A stretch of 64,000 nucleotides of DNA. It comes from Litoditis marina (Eukaryota; Nematoda; Chromadorea; Rhabditida; Rhabditidae). The stretch spans positions 3,410,001 to 3,474,000 of the forward strand of contig OZ038435.1 in the NCBI GenBank assembly GCA_964036275.1, given 5' to 3'. The notes beneath the pieces were generated by a model. That model made no database searches. It was not told the DNA's origin and saw nothing but the letters and a program-made list of their open reading frames with translations. This document shows, in pieces, positions 12,301 to 24,182 of the stretch (its first letter is position 1; each line of letters begins with the position of its first letter). The translations under genes and the position numbers were made by a program.

Positions 12301-13790
12301 AAGCCTGAGTAAGGAATCTGTTTAACAATAGTATTTATGTTTATTCAGACTCTTTTCACACCCAAACAAAACACTCAACCACGAAGTGTAATAGTAATAA
12401 TTGCTCATCCCTGTATTGAAGGAACCTGACAGAAAGCGCTCGTGCTAGTGATAGAGACGTTCAAACGTGTGATAAATAGTGAGAGCACAGAAATACGCAA
12501 GGAGAGGGTGGTTATTTTTGCAAAACATCGTCTTGTAATTGTCATGACTGGTCGTTTTTCAGTCTTCGCGAGAAGTTGCTTCGCCTTTCGAAAGATGAGA
12601 ATTCGATGCCTGACTATCCCGTGCTTGGCTCCAAGGGATTCAGACTGGCAATTGAAAAGGTGGTTTATTTTCTTATTTGATTTCCGCCAGTTGTTCTTCG
12701 AATAGAAGGTCATTCTGCTAGAGAATTGGGAACAGTCTGTTAGAATGAGAAGACAATTCATGTTTGTTCACAAAAGCGTTCATTCTAGCTCAGATGACAG
12801 AAACATAAAAGTCAGCTGGTTTGCATACGTATACATTTCTCCGAAAAAGACAGAAAACGACTGAAGTGATTGTACACTGTGGGGCGATAGTTGATCACCT
12901 GCCAACTGAGAGAGTGTGTGGATCAAAGACACGCAGATGATCTGGCCGCTTGCCAAACCCTGCCCCTACCTACAAAATTGACCGTACGCGGTCCACAACG
13001 GTTTGGTGGATCCTGTTTATACCGTCAGTCAATTACACAGTCACGTGAAACATGTTGAACACAGCAGAACTCAGAAACGTGCATTGAGAAAGTGCACGAT
13101 TCTTCATTAGAATGCTACCTCTACGTGACTATTCAATTTACTAGTATACGTATGTAACTTGTACATTCTTTCAGGCAGTACATCGAGTCGACCTGCGCGT
13201 GAACAGCGAACTCAGTGCGAAACTAGGCTCCGCCTCTATTGATGCGGATGCCACATCGACGACGAACGACGAATTGGCCACCGGGACTCAGATCAAGGTA
13301 GTTTGTAGTTTAATCTCGAAATATTTTCGAACTTCATGCGAAAATTGGCAGTGAATTGTCTGAGATTATGTTTTTTTCTTGCAGGAGAAAGTCTGGCCGG
13401 CTGTCCAGGAGGATGCAGATGAATATGAGAGAGCCGAGGGGGTTGGTTATTTTTTTCAGAAATATACCTTTATTATTTAAAAAGTAATCCGTTGGCAATT
13501 GGGATAATCGGTTTTACAGAGGACATTTACGTAGTTGCGGATTTTACCAATATATGTGTATTGACCAATATCCTGTGAAATATAGTTTTTGAATCTTTTT
13601 CTATTGACCGTCGTTTCGAATTATCGATGTCAATTAGTTTGTAGATAGTCTAGTGTACGTGTTAATTTGGTGTTCTCGCATTTTCTATTTATTTTGTTTT
13701 CAGACGATTGATTTGTTGTCGGGATATCGTGACGTCAGGAGATTCGAATTCACAAAACCAGTGACATGTTTCATGTTGAGACAAGAATGA
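347..13790 (+). CDS. UBE2O-like ubiquitin-conjugating enzyme, copy A (3' part; 5' part outside window)
   Basis: UBE2O enzymes charge ubiquitin on a UBC-domain cysteine and pick substrates themselves, without a separate E3. Fourteen exons join in frame: 347-543, 878-965, 1322-1392, 2093-2204, 2661-2815, 10575-10686, 10966-11061, 11445-11505, 11637-11770, 12044-12111, 12563-12659, 13175-13297, 13385-13441 and 13704-13790 (TGA). The UBC fold runs over exons 5-9. The catalytic cysteine of CGKVCTSLLGTW is codon 11029-11031, and the later motifs GVETWN, LILVREPYFNEAGYES and YNETAAVNALEYLWKV are present. Exon lengths match copies B and C almost one for one. The donor after exon 1322-1392 (GA|gtcggt) is weak. 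The intron 2816-10574 holds a giant tandem array. Upstream exons, for the substrate-binding regions, must lie left of the window. All exons are open, so the copy may be functional, although the array intron is extraordinary. Confidence 0.85.
614..723. repeat. dispersed intronic repeat (also at 60041-60140)
   Basis: About 110 bp in an intron of copy A resemble 60041-60140 in an intron of copy C. Shared blocks include gtggaaattag, ttcacgtttttgaatc and gcaccttactgtagta. The two introns are not homologous, so this is more likely an old dispersed element than a remnant of gene duplication. Confidence 0.5.
1145..1253. repeat. perfect palindrome, 54-bp arms, 1-nt spacer
   Basis: Bases 1145-1198 and 1200-1253 are exact reverse complements with a single A (1199) between them. 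It lies in the intron between exons 878-965 and 1322-1392 of copy A. Its transcript would fold into an uninterrupted 54-bp hairpin with almost no loop. No target-site duplication is obvious. It could be a very young fold-back element, a template-switch inverted duplication or an assembly artefact. Confidence 0.85.
2661..2815 (+). other. copy A UBC-domain exon, founder of the tandem array
   Basis: This 155-nt exon has a good acceptor (cacgttacag) and donor (GACAG|gtacgt). It encodes the start of the UBC fold, including GRAFYTAVRKEYRLLREHIP and EGILVRAYEDR. The matching exon is also 155 nt in B (30247-30401) and is 158 nt in C (45173-45016). It is the only unit of the array with a recognisable 3' splice site. 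Reading past its donor meets an in-frame TAG (2826-2828) within four codons. Confidence 0.85.
2673..10300 (+). repeat. about 49 tandem copies of a 156-bp exon-plus-donor unit
   Basis: The unit carries most of the exon at 2661-2815, its donor gtacgtc and 13 nt more (gtacgtcaactag), joined directly to the next exon copy. First and last unit starts are 2673 and 10157. This equals 48 periods of 156 after allowing four single-base deletions (two near 3015-3030, one near 4305, one near 5525). Units differ at few sites, such as tgcttcat/tgtttcat, aacatcg/agcatcg and tccccgag/tgcccgag. Because 156 is a multiple of 3, one frame stays open across the array, but the true exon frame hits TAG once per unit. 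Later units lack an acceptor, so the array is most likely all intronic. The last unit reads GACAGctacat, so its donor is lost. Confidence 0.97.
10293..10574 (+). other. end of the array-bearing intron of copy A
   Basis: Unique sequence between the degenerate last repeat unit and the acceptor (gtttccag) of exon 10575-10686. An ORF covering 10205-10513 simply runs out of the last repeat unit. No conserved exon was recognised here when compared with copies B and C. Confidence 0.6.
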
Positions 13791-15029
13791 TAGTTTTATG
13801 TTATGTGCATGCTAATTGTACAGTATCACTTGTACTCTCCCAACCTCGTTTCATTAGTACTTGGAACCTAGTGAAGTGAACGTAAATAGTTATCATGAAG
13901 GGACCACGTCGTTTCTTTTATTATGTGTTATGCTTTTTATTTGATAGTTTAATTGACTAGGAACATTTTCTCAATAATATCTACAAAATTTATTTTTCAG
14001 TCATTGGTCATGTTAACCGTGCTCCTTATACCGATTCTCAAATCATGATCAATGTATTTTCCGTTGTTTTTGCTTCACAGTTGTTTTGTTGATGTTATTT
14101 CTAGGGAAATTGTATACCGGTAGAAGATCGTCATTGTTTGTTACCACGTCTGTTTTCTGTTGGTTGTATTTGGCAAAAAGGAACTGAATAAACTTATTCA
14201 TCAAAGTGTTACAGATTGAATAAATGAAGATCTAACAACATACATTCCATCATCAAAAAACGCGCGCCAAGCAGGACTAATTCAGCAAAACTTGGGACTT
14301 TATAAATTTCTCACCAGGAATTCGCAACAACAAAGTACGAGGTGATAACGGACACTCTATAACAGATATCCTTCCGCAGTACCGTACCCAAATACACGTA
14401 CGGGGAATACCGCTCGTTGTTTACAAGGATTCATGCGGCACTTGCAGTTTAGGGCTCCGCCCCTCAAGGTGCGCAGCCGCGTGCTACCGTTTTTTAGGAC
14501 CATTCATTGTGTCAAAATGTTAACATGTTAACGTACGTGAACATAGAGCTGTCGCCGCTCTTATCCTAGAACTTCCCTGTGTTTTATTCTATTTTAAGAC
14601 CTTGCTTAGTACACTTCAGCGGCCGTACTTACCTATGTCGCGGGTGACTAAAAACGCTTCCCGCACCTCTGGACCATCTATCTATATCACTAAACTAAGA
14701 GGTATGGAGGCTTCACGAGGTTTGGTGAATACGGCCACTGTATTGTCTTTGTAAGCATTCGATGTCTGCGAAGGTTGTATGCAGCCATCGCAAGTTAGTG
14801 TATGCCTTGACTAGACGGGATCATTGTTCGATAGGAGTTGAAACTTTGAAACTCATGCAAGTGATTTACCGAGCTTTAGCTCAAAATAGAGTTTCACATC
14901 TATTATTGTACAAGTGGGTTAATGGACCTCTGGTCACAAATTGAGTTGGGCAACTTTTGTAAAACCCATTGAATCTTCAATCGCTGGAATTGTGCTGATC
15001 TGTCGTTGCTAATCGGTAGTTTATTTCAG
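13791..15029. other. 3' UTR of A and spacer to copy B
   Basis: About 1.2 kb separate the copy A stop from the copy B start. The spacer holds the 3' UTR of A, its AATAAA and presumably the promoter of B. The 12-mer gctccgcccctc near 14454 also occurs near 34354 next to a repeat element. A 60-codon ORF at 14762-14944 has no recognisable homology and is not called. Confidence 0.5.
14187..14192 (+). terminator. poly(A) signal of copy A
   Basis: AATAAA lies about 400 nt after the copy A stop codon (13788-13790). It is the first canonical signal in this orientation noted in the 3' flank, so it is the probable transcript end. Confidence 0.55.
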
Positions 15030-15034
15030 TTCAA
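15021..15034 (+). promoter_or_regulatory. candidate 3' splice site just upstream of the copy B start
   Basis: ttatttcag (15021-15029) is followed by only five bases before the ATG at 15035. An acceptor this close to the start codon fits either spliced-leader trans-splicing, as in nematodes, or a 5' UTR intron. The sequence alone cannot separate the two. Confidence 0.5.
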
Positions 15035-18000
15035 ATGGCAGATGACTGCCACTTGGATGCTGATCGCTCTGCAAAGAACGCAGGAAATTCGGAAATGAAG
15101 AATAGATCTCGCGAACATGTGGTGCCTCATCCGAGTGAGTTCACATGTTTACAAGGAATGGGAAGTGTATTTGTAGTCACATGTGTCATCGTAATTCGCG
15201 TAGTAATTATGTATTTTCGCGCATGCTTGATGTGACAATTTGGAAAAGTACATGACTACTCCTTCTGTCAATACAAATTTAGCTGTATGCCGTTTTGCCA
15301 TTTCGAGACGCTACTCATTGCAGAGAGTAACCAGCTTAGGCGGTGGTACCACATACCACAAGTGAAAATCTGGACATGGCTGGAGTTTTGGCTGTAAACC
15401 TCGAACATTTGGATTTTTTGAATGCTCCGTAATCTGGTGCTATTGAACGGCGTGACTGTATGGCTGTTATTTTCTCCTTCAGAAAGTGTGTTTGAAGCTA
15501 ACGACACCAGTCTACCTCTTCCCATTCGGAAAGACCTGGTCGTCTACATGAAGAAAGACGGATCTTGTCTTCGACGAGGTTGCGTTGAAAAGGTAGGTAG
15601 TTATTGGTTACAATAACCAACTTTACAAGTGGTGACTTTGAATAATTATAATTTGAAGTTGTTAAAAGTTTTGAACATTCTGACTCTCAACAATATGGGA
15701 GGGATAGTCGTTATCGTTAACCATAGAAACTCGTTATCTACACCTTTTTACGAGTATTAACCATTGTACCTCATTGAACCGATTCCAACAAATTTATAAA
15801 ATGTGCATAAAATTGTAGCCCGTTTTCAACCTGATTAAATATCATGGCGAAGGTAATGAGTGTTATAAAGAGTAGTGTGTTGTGTATTAGTTTGCTTTTT
15901 TGTTTGTTCCAATAGAATAAGATGCATCAGAAGATCACAATTCTAAGCAAATATATAATTTGCAATAACGACTGGTTCATCACGTGAAAATTCATGAGTT
16001 TGTGAGGTTGTGCGTGAAATACCATCTTGAGTTGTGGAAGAAAATTGTTCAGCTAGAAAACAATAGCTAGTTTCTGTATTTTATGCAGATAGTCAAGACT
16101 GTGAAGACGCCTGGTAGTGGCTCCGATGTCGTTTTCACACAACTTCATTCCCGCTCCTTCGCGGAAACGACGCGTTCCATTCAAGAGGTATCTACTATGT
16201 ACTTCGTTTCAACTGCTTTTCTTCAACATAAGGGTTTGCTTTGAATTCCTTAGGTAAGAGTTGATCAATTACCCATGTCTTTATATAAGCAAAAATCTCA
16301 CCCACTCTAGGTAATTTCGGTTGCATTCTAAATGCAATCGGGTTGCATTCAGAAGGAACTCAGTCGCGTCTCAAAGCAATTGTTCTCTCACAAGTCATCC
16401 TGGTTGCTTTTTGGTCCTGTTGCACCTCGGACACCCGGTATCACGTGTGATCCGCCGTGTTGTTGACACATTATTAGTATTGCTCTATTTTGAGAGAATT
16501 CTCCTAATACACTATCACAGTACTCTGGTATTGATCAATTTTTGCTGATATATAGGTGAAACCAAACCCAACTCACACATTCGTTGGTTTTCCCACTCTC
16601 AACTAATCCACACTTATTTCTGGTTTTTGTGATCAGGTGATCTGCCCTACCCTAGCATGTGTGTTCTGCGTTGTTCGAGAATAGGAAGAAATTTCGTTAC
16701 CAGTTGTCTGTAAATAAGACATATTGAGTAATAAGAATAATGCGATTTTATACTTCTAGATGATAAGATGTAAATTTGGCTTTATGAATTTCAGGTTCTG
16801 TTGGTGGATCGTCCATTTTTCGTTGGAGATACAGTGGTTCGGTTCGAGAATGCTCATATGGGGGAGGCAAGGGAGAAAGAACGATGGTGCAAGGACAGTC
16901 AGATTGGAACAGTTATCAATGTCAAGGTTGGTTGTTGTTGTCCCAAGGCTTGCTAAACAGTACTTCATCACATATCTAGATTAGTTGCAGTTTCAAGTTA
17001 CTCGGTAAGACTGGAAAAATGTTGCGATCGTTAAGCGAGTGGGACGCCCCTATAATGCACCACCAAGGTTCTCCCTACATCAGTTTGATCTCACGAAACC
17101 CTACATCTTTTTGACCAGTCCAATTGTCCAATCCTGTGATTTTGACCTATTTATTGGTAATTTGCATTTAACGTTGACTTTGTGGCTGTAGTTTTTTGGG
17201 AATAGTTAACAACCGTGGTTTTTTTAGGCATGCTTGACAACTCCTTCGCAAATTCGAGATATTGGACAAAACATTAATGTAGGACGATTATGTGGACCGA
17301 TCCCGACATAGGTCCTTCAAACTGCAATTGAAAAATGTTTTACAGTTTACCGGACCAAAGAGTTTGGGATTGGTCCACATAATCGTCCTTATTTAAGTTT
17401 CCGTTCATAAGTTTGTAACTCATTTTTCTTCTTTAGTGTCTAGCGGATGTCCTGCTGTTGCCTTCAAAGATCGCGGTCGTTCAGAATGTTTCACTCGACA
17501 GTGCACGACCTGTGAGTTTTTTGTTTTGCGCAACGCTTTCAGGTGTTTACATAATGATATTTTCTTCCGCCTAACTCAGCGAATGTGTCTTTTTACATGT
17601 GTCTTTCATAGTCTTTAGCGAACTAATGTTGACAGCTGAAGAAGTATGCTGGTCGAATTTGGCGCAGTTCCCTTTTAATGTGACAAAATTCTCGGTGTCT
17701 GATTTGAAGATTCCGAACTCTATATAATGTGTCCGTCTTACTCTTGTTCATCAGCTTTCAATTCAGGTTGGAATGCTGCATCCCACCTTTCCCACCTATG
17801 GAACGAACTTTGTCATGTATAAACAGTCGATTGGATACGTAAAGAACGATGTTACAGAGCTGACACTTCGATACAGAAATTCACACACGTGAGTTAATTA
17901 CTGAATCTTGAACGGTTTTATTTTTCAATTTTCAAATTCAAGCATCAACTGTTGTGTGTTTTCACGACATCACTGGCTAATTGACAGAAACTTGCATAAT

Positions 18001-19947
18001 GTCCAGAGAGCATTCATAGAAAATCAGGTTTTCAGGGGCTGCTGGTTTTCACGCGGAGGAATTCTCTTTCGATGAAGAAAGACTGAGTTTGTGTATACTA
18101 AATCTGTCCCTTAGATCCCGTAACCTAATATTTTCACCGATGATTCAAATGAAGTTTTGTTTGTTTCAGAGTAATTGTGCGCGAACAATCGCATGATGAA
18201 GATGGGGTGTTGATCGAAAGAAATGATCCAGAAGATTTATGGAAAGATTATGTCGAAGGAGAAGTGGTTGGCTTGACGGTTCAGGATGCCTCAGGTATAC
18301 TATCAATCATTCTTACGTGAACTAATCTCCGAATTTATGTTTCTCAAGAGTTTCTTTCTAGAAATGCGTTCACTTATTCATTTTCTGTTCTCTTTCGGGC
18401 AATTCTTTACCGACATTTCGCAAAATAGTTATAGCTGAAGGCATTTGAATGATGAATTCGAATGGTCGGCTTTAATTATAGGGCGAACACCGTCTACTTC
18501 GATGTGAAACCTGGGGTAGATAAAAGAAGTTTGACGAGAAACGGGTTTCTTCAAGAATAGTTATAGCTTACGAGTATGTGATTGTAGGTGAGTTTGCTCG
18601 TTGGCCTGATGGTATGCCAGCCGATTTTGGGAAGGGAAAAGGCTGTTTTTCACGAGGGCTTAGGGCCTTCAAGGTGGAGAAGGTGAGTTTTCATGTTTTA
18701 CACGTGACGCTGATCGTAATTTGGTAACGGGCACTAGTTCACCAAAAAGTGACTCACCTGCCGAATAATAAAAAGAGAGAGGGGGGTCCGCAATGAATCG
18801 GTCACAAAGGTCACAAAATTTGGGATTTCGAAACATGGTGACTCAAAAGCTGGGGTCTCAACTAAATACAGCGTGTTTTTGAGAAAGTAGGTAGGGAGAT
18901 CGATGCTATTATGGAACAATCGGGTCTCATGGAGGAAGGGGCGCTCACGGAAGTCAGCTGGTGCTGGTAAACTATCCCGATTTCACCTCGGTTTCCGCCC
19001 GGTGCGCCAAACAATATGTGAATGCATTCCAGGTAAGGACGGTGGTTATCAATGTGGAATGGATAATTGGAAATGGAGCCGAACCATCCAGAATCGAAGG
19101 GGAAAATATCTCTAAGTAAGATATACTTGGATTTGTATTTGAATACGAAAATGCATAACGAATCCAAGTGCTTTAAAGTGGGGCAGAAAGGAAAGCTAGT
19201 TTAGGTACTCCGGGGTAGCTAAATATAACGTTGCGCGCGCCTAAACAGGCAAACACGTGTCAACCGTATGCAAATTAGGTTCGTTGGTTTGAATTAAAAG
19301 TTATACTTATGGGTTTCTCTTGATTTCATATCAACTCTCCTTTCTGTACTCTTTAAGTTCACATTGTTTTCCTTTCACGTTGCTGGGATGAAAGTTTTCT
19401 TTTAGTCAGAGAGCAATAAATCCAAATGTTAATTGTTTTCAGTGTGCGACCATTCGAAACTCGAGTCAATACTCATTTCAATGCCGCGGATCGAGTTTTG
19501 CTGAAAACAAACGAACAAGCCAAGGTATATTGAATTATATTAACTGACTATAGAAAAAAAATATACAACGTTTTTTTATTCATGAAAGTAATTAAATCGA
19601 TAATCGGTCAAGTTTCGGTCAGTATGTGCCGCGTTTGTGTATTATACAGTGCGCTTTTTTGAAGCAAGCCAGTACGCTGGCTGTCGCTATATCTCGCTGT
19701 GTTTGTAGTTGACTGTCGTTCGAAATTGTGGAATTATGACGTGAATCGATATCAAACAACAACTCGTCTAAGTTCGTTTCCCCATAGTTGGTTTGATTCT
19801 TTCGCTGACCTCGACTATTGAGTATACAAACCGACTCAGCGCTACTCTTGGCGCACCGTCAATAACAACACAGTCCCTTTTCAGGTGATCTGCAAGAAGG
19901 ACTATTTCAAAAAGCTGACCAAGAAGTATAGAAACAAGTTTGAGAAG
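15035..19947 (+). other. copy B exons 1-11: N-terminal conserved region
   Basis: Exons are 15035-15134, 15483-15592, 16089-16187, 16795-16926, 17437-17511, 17767-17888, 18170-18294, 18588-18682, 19033-19115, 19443-19524 and 19885-19947. Motifs include RKDLVVYMKKDGSCLRRGCV, VGDTVVRFENAHM, the RTVVINVEWIIGNGAEPS beta-strand set and a basic stretch FKKLTKKYRNKFEK. From exon 6 on, each has a counterpart of the same or nearly the same length in copy C. The region corresponds to the first substrate-recognition region of UBE2O; the assignment rests on exon order and similarity of the repeated beta-rich segments. Confidence 0.75.
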
Positions 19948-22900
19948 GTGAGTTGGTAAATTATATTCCCAAGTAGACCTTTTTGGTTTCTATAACCGTG
20001 TTAATTTCTTTACGGTTCATGGCACATATACATCGTAGAGATTGATATTCAAAATGAAAAGTAACCCCATACACCGCCAAGGCCTCTTATAAAGGGGGGA
20101 GTCGCGAACAAATTCTTGTGAAAAGTAGGGGTCGCGAACTGTCAGCTAACGATTTCCATACTAAATCAGCTACAATCGTACGGAAATTAGTTGAACATCG
20201 CCGTTTTGGGGGGTGGCGACACGAAAAAACACGGAGGGGTCGCGAGAATTTTGAAGGATTAAGAGGCCCTTGGCGGTGTATGAGTAACCCTTTAATTCAG
20301 TTCGAGTTTTATTCGTCACATCACAATGTTACGCAGTGGTGGTTCTTGACCGATCTCCAAATCTGTTTATCTCTGCATGCTCTGAGATATTCGTGGCCAC
20401 GGATACGCGGCGGGCGGCAATGAGCTCTCTGGGCTTCTCGGTTCTGGCTCCGAATTTCTAAGATTATTCTTCGGAGGAGGCCGAAACTAGAGATTTGATA
20501 CAGTATAGCAGGCAATGTGATTCAAAGTGTCGTGATATTGTTGCAGAGAGAAGTGCTGGGTTCTGCCGATCCCGTTGGTGGCCCAACACCGAAAGCACCT
20601 ATAGAAGAAGCAGATCCAGCCGCTAAGGTTAGCTGTCTTTAAAAAAAACCCAGAAAACTCAAAAACCACTGTTCCTAATGTATAAATTAGGAAAAGGTTT
20701 TTGATATATACATTACAACCCTGCCAGTATACTGGTGTTTGCTCTCTGCTTATTGAATCCATGTCTATCATCATCCTCTACGAGCTGTTCTGCCACGGTT
20801 GATATGTGATTTGTGATATACATCGTTGCAAATATAATAGAACACATAGTTCCTTATTCTTATTATTCGCATGTACATTATTATCGTCTGTGTTCCAGAT
20901 AGCCAGATTTGATGTCACCTTCGACTCGGAGACGGATACATCACCAAGCGATTGCGTTGAGGAGAGTGATAGTGAAGGGGAGGGCGAGAAGGTTGGATGA
21001 TTATCTCGTAAAGTGGTCCGAATAGTGGGAAAGAGGCGGAAAACCGACTGCTTTTAGCCGAAATGAGAAAATCCTGAAAAGTTTGTTAGTTTTTTTTATT
21101 ACTATCTTTTTCGTATTTTGCTTCAATATCTTTGTAGGCTAGCGATATGAAAGAGATGGAGAACAATACGGCGAGCAAAGGCGCTTCGATTGAAGACCAA
21201 CAGAAGACAAGGTGAGCAGACGGAGTAACGTTGTGGAGTTGTGGTTATTCGAGTATTGATCTGTGAAGTTTATCTTTATGAGTATGGTCAAGGCTCATGT
21301 TTCAACTCTAAATGCAGATTGTTGACAACTTTGTTTTCATGTTTCAGTCCCATGTCGCACGCCGATTTGAAGAGGATGTTGCGAGACTCGAACCATTCTG
21401 CCAAGGAACTATTGAAAGAAGAATTTGTGGGAGAGGTTAGAGAATCTGCGTTATTTGAAGCATTACCGCTTCAAGTCGAATGATTAAATAAAAATGCGAC
21501 TTCTCTGAATTTTCAAGGAGTTTGATCATTTACCACTTTACTTTCACCTGGTTGGGATAATAGCGTTCCAAGGTCCGAAATTTCATATTTTTCTCAAAAT
21601 TATTTCAAAGCAAACAAATCAACAGATTAAGGTTGATTTTTTGAGTGCTGTCAATTGCCCTCATTAAATCTTACTCGATTGGTCGTTCATGCTATATAAT
21701 TACACTTACAGGTTCTGTTGACCCATACGGTAGTAGACGTGGAATGGTTGGATGGAAGTGTGTCCCGGGATATTCCCAGCTATGAGCTGTCGCCAAAAGA
21801 AGTCGATTTCGACCAGACTAACCATATGCCTGGATCCATTGTCAGCAAAAAGAATGCCGATGAGAGACTACAAAGTAAGTCTGTATATGGGTCGGCCCAC
21901 TCTAACTCTAAAAACATTCTGCGTGTTTGGTATTTAGATAGATTGTTATAGCCGAAAATGAGCTCTCATAGCTCATTGAAGGGGAATTATAGGGATCAGA
22001 GACTTCGCGCGGCTTTCCAGAAAAATTGCCAAATCTCTTAAATAGTTGAAGGGCTGAAAATCTCGAATTAGTCGGATGGATCCACGTAATAGTTTATTTA
22101 GGTCAAACGAATTTGTGGACATCACTTCTATCAAACTCTCTTAGAAATAATCTCTTATTGTTTGTGTATTAAACAAGTTTCGGGCGTCATTTAAATATTG
22201 GTTCAACGCATGAGGTGAGAAATGATGACCTTTTCTCGCTTCCAAAACAAACTCGATGAAGCGACGGCTGCTATTATATCCGAGTGTAATTCCAGACATA
22301 CTCTTCGGTATAATTTTGGCGACAAATGATTCGGAACGTTGTTGCACCGTGCGTTGGTTCACGCGAGAAGATGAGATAACTGAGGACTTTGTACAAGTGC
22401 GGGATAGCAAACTGTCTCTATTCGATATAATGGAGCATGAAACAATGATGAGGTAGGTATGATGCGTTCATAAAATGCAGTTTGCAGTCTCCGAAATCAC
22501 CCCAAGCACTTGACGTTTTTTAAGAGTTGTTATGGATAACTTCAGATGTTTAATGTTTTAAAGATGCTCCGGTCATAAAATTTTCATTTCTTGTCAAATT
22601 AGAGTGGCATGCGTATTTGTGAGCAGAATCATCAAACTCACGCAGTTTAAAAATCTCACCCTACCTAAAAAAAAAACCAAAAAAAACCTCACCCTACCTG
22701 TTTGACACTTGAGTACGAATTGGTGAGTTGAAGAATGCGGTAGAATAGACGTGAACGTTGTTGTAATAGTTGTGCATTTTGCCGTCACTTCTACCTTGGT
22801 TCTCGCCTTATGACCATACCCCAGTAAACTTGTCCGAATAGCTAAAAAAAACCACGAAACGGCCTACTTTTTTGCCGAAAAACAGAATCTGTTTATTGTT

Positions 22901-24133
22901 GATGCAAAAACATCAATTAACACGTGTTTGAATGTGAAAACTGGCTGTTTTTGTCGAGTAGTCGGATCTTACTGTTGTATGCTTATGACCCGTTTCCTCA
23001 TCAATCGTTATTCAGAGGCGAGCTAGGCATCTCGGTTGAGCTGGATAACACCAATGGAGAACTTCGCGACCGAGTAATTCAAGTTGTGGAGAACATGAAG
23101 AATGGTAAACAGGTCAGTTCAGTCTATATTTAGGTTTAGATGACTACTCTGAGAAACCGGTTGGTTTGTGAGCCACATAGTTCAACTAAGGGTTCCCCAG
23201 TTTGTTGGGAACCGTTCCGTTTACCACTTTTATCATGAACGTGATTTTTTTTAAAAATTGTTAATTAGAGTCTGGTCACTGGGTTTGGTTCCGAGGGCTT
23301 CTCATTCGGCTGACGTGTAATAGCTATATCACTCCGGTTGCGATGTAGATATGGGAATCAACCTTTGGGTTTTTTTCTTTTTGCTTCGGTAAATTTGGAA
23401 CTATCATTCACCCTCGCAAGGTATAGTTTTTTTGCAAGTTCGATCAGTTGTTCACCCGTGTTTGTGTTTTACAGAAGTTCCGCTTCCCCGATGGAACGTT
23501 CAAGGAACTGTGGCCGGATCAAGTCTCTTGGTAATTGTGTAGTTCTTATGTGAATGACGTAGTCAGATAATGGTCTTTAGTACAACGCTAGAAGTTTGTG
23601 AAAACAAGATTTTGTGGATTCTGCATCTAAGTTCGTGTTTTGTATTCAATAACGCTCAGATCTTTCGGTTTTCGTGCAGAAATTGATCTATTTTGAAAAG
23701 TTCTCGGTAATCACCTATTCATATGGAAAATTCAGTGTATGATGTATCAAGTATCAAATAGTTTTGGCACATAACCACAATTTATTTTCAGTCCTCTCAC
23801 AGAGCTAAAAAAAAGGTCAAAGTGCTGTCAGTGGAGGAATAATTGGCCTATTGATTTTATTAGTACAATAAAATTACCTTAAAAATAAATTTGAATAAGG
23901 TGGATTTGTATAATCTGGAACTTTGCGGGCTTCAAACCTTTGTATGTTGAGGATCAGGAGCATTCCCCCTCTGCACGAACTTCCGTTTGGATTCCACCAC
24001 GGTGTTCCGGTGCTTGCTGTACACCAAGTGGGGCAGCAAGCCACAGAAGGAGTCGCCGAACCAGTACCCTTCGACCCCGTAGCGGAACGCAATATGCTCT
24101 TGGATGTAAGTGTTCGATCTCCAACTCTCTCTT

Positions 24134-24182
<49 letters not shown>

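Noticed and set aside
14762..14944. 60-codon ORF between A and B
   Set aside because: Random-looking composition, no homology recognised and no splice sites that would join it to copy B.
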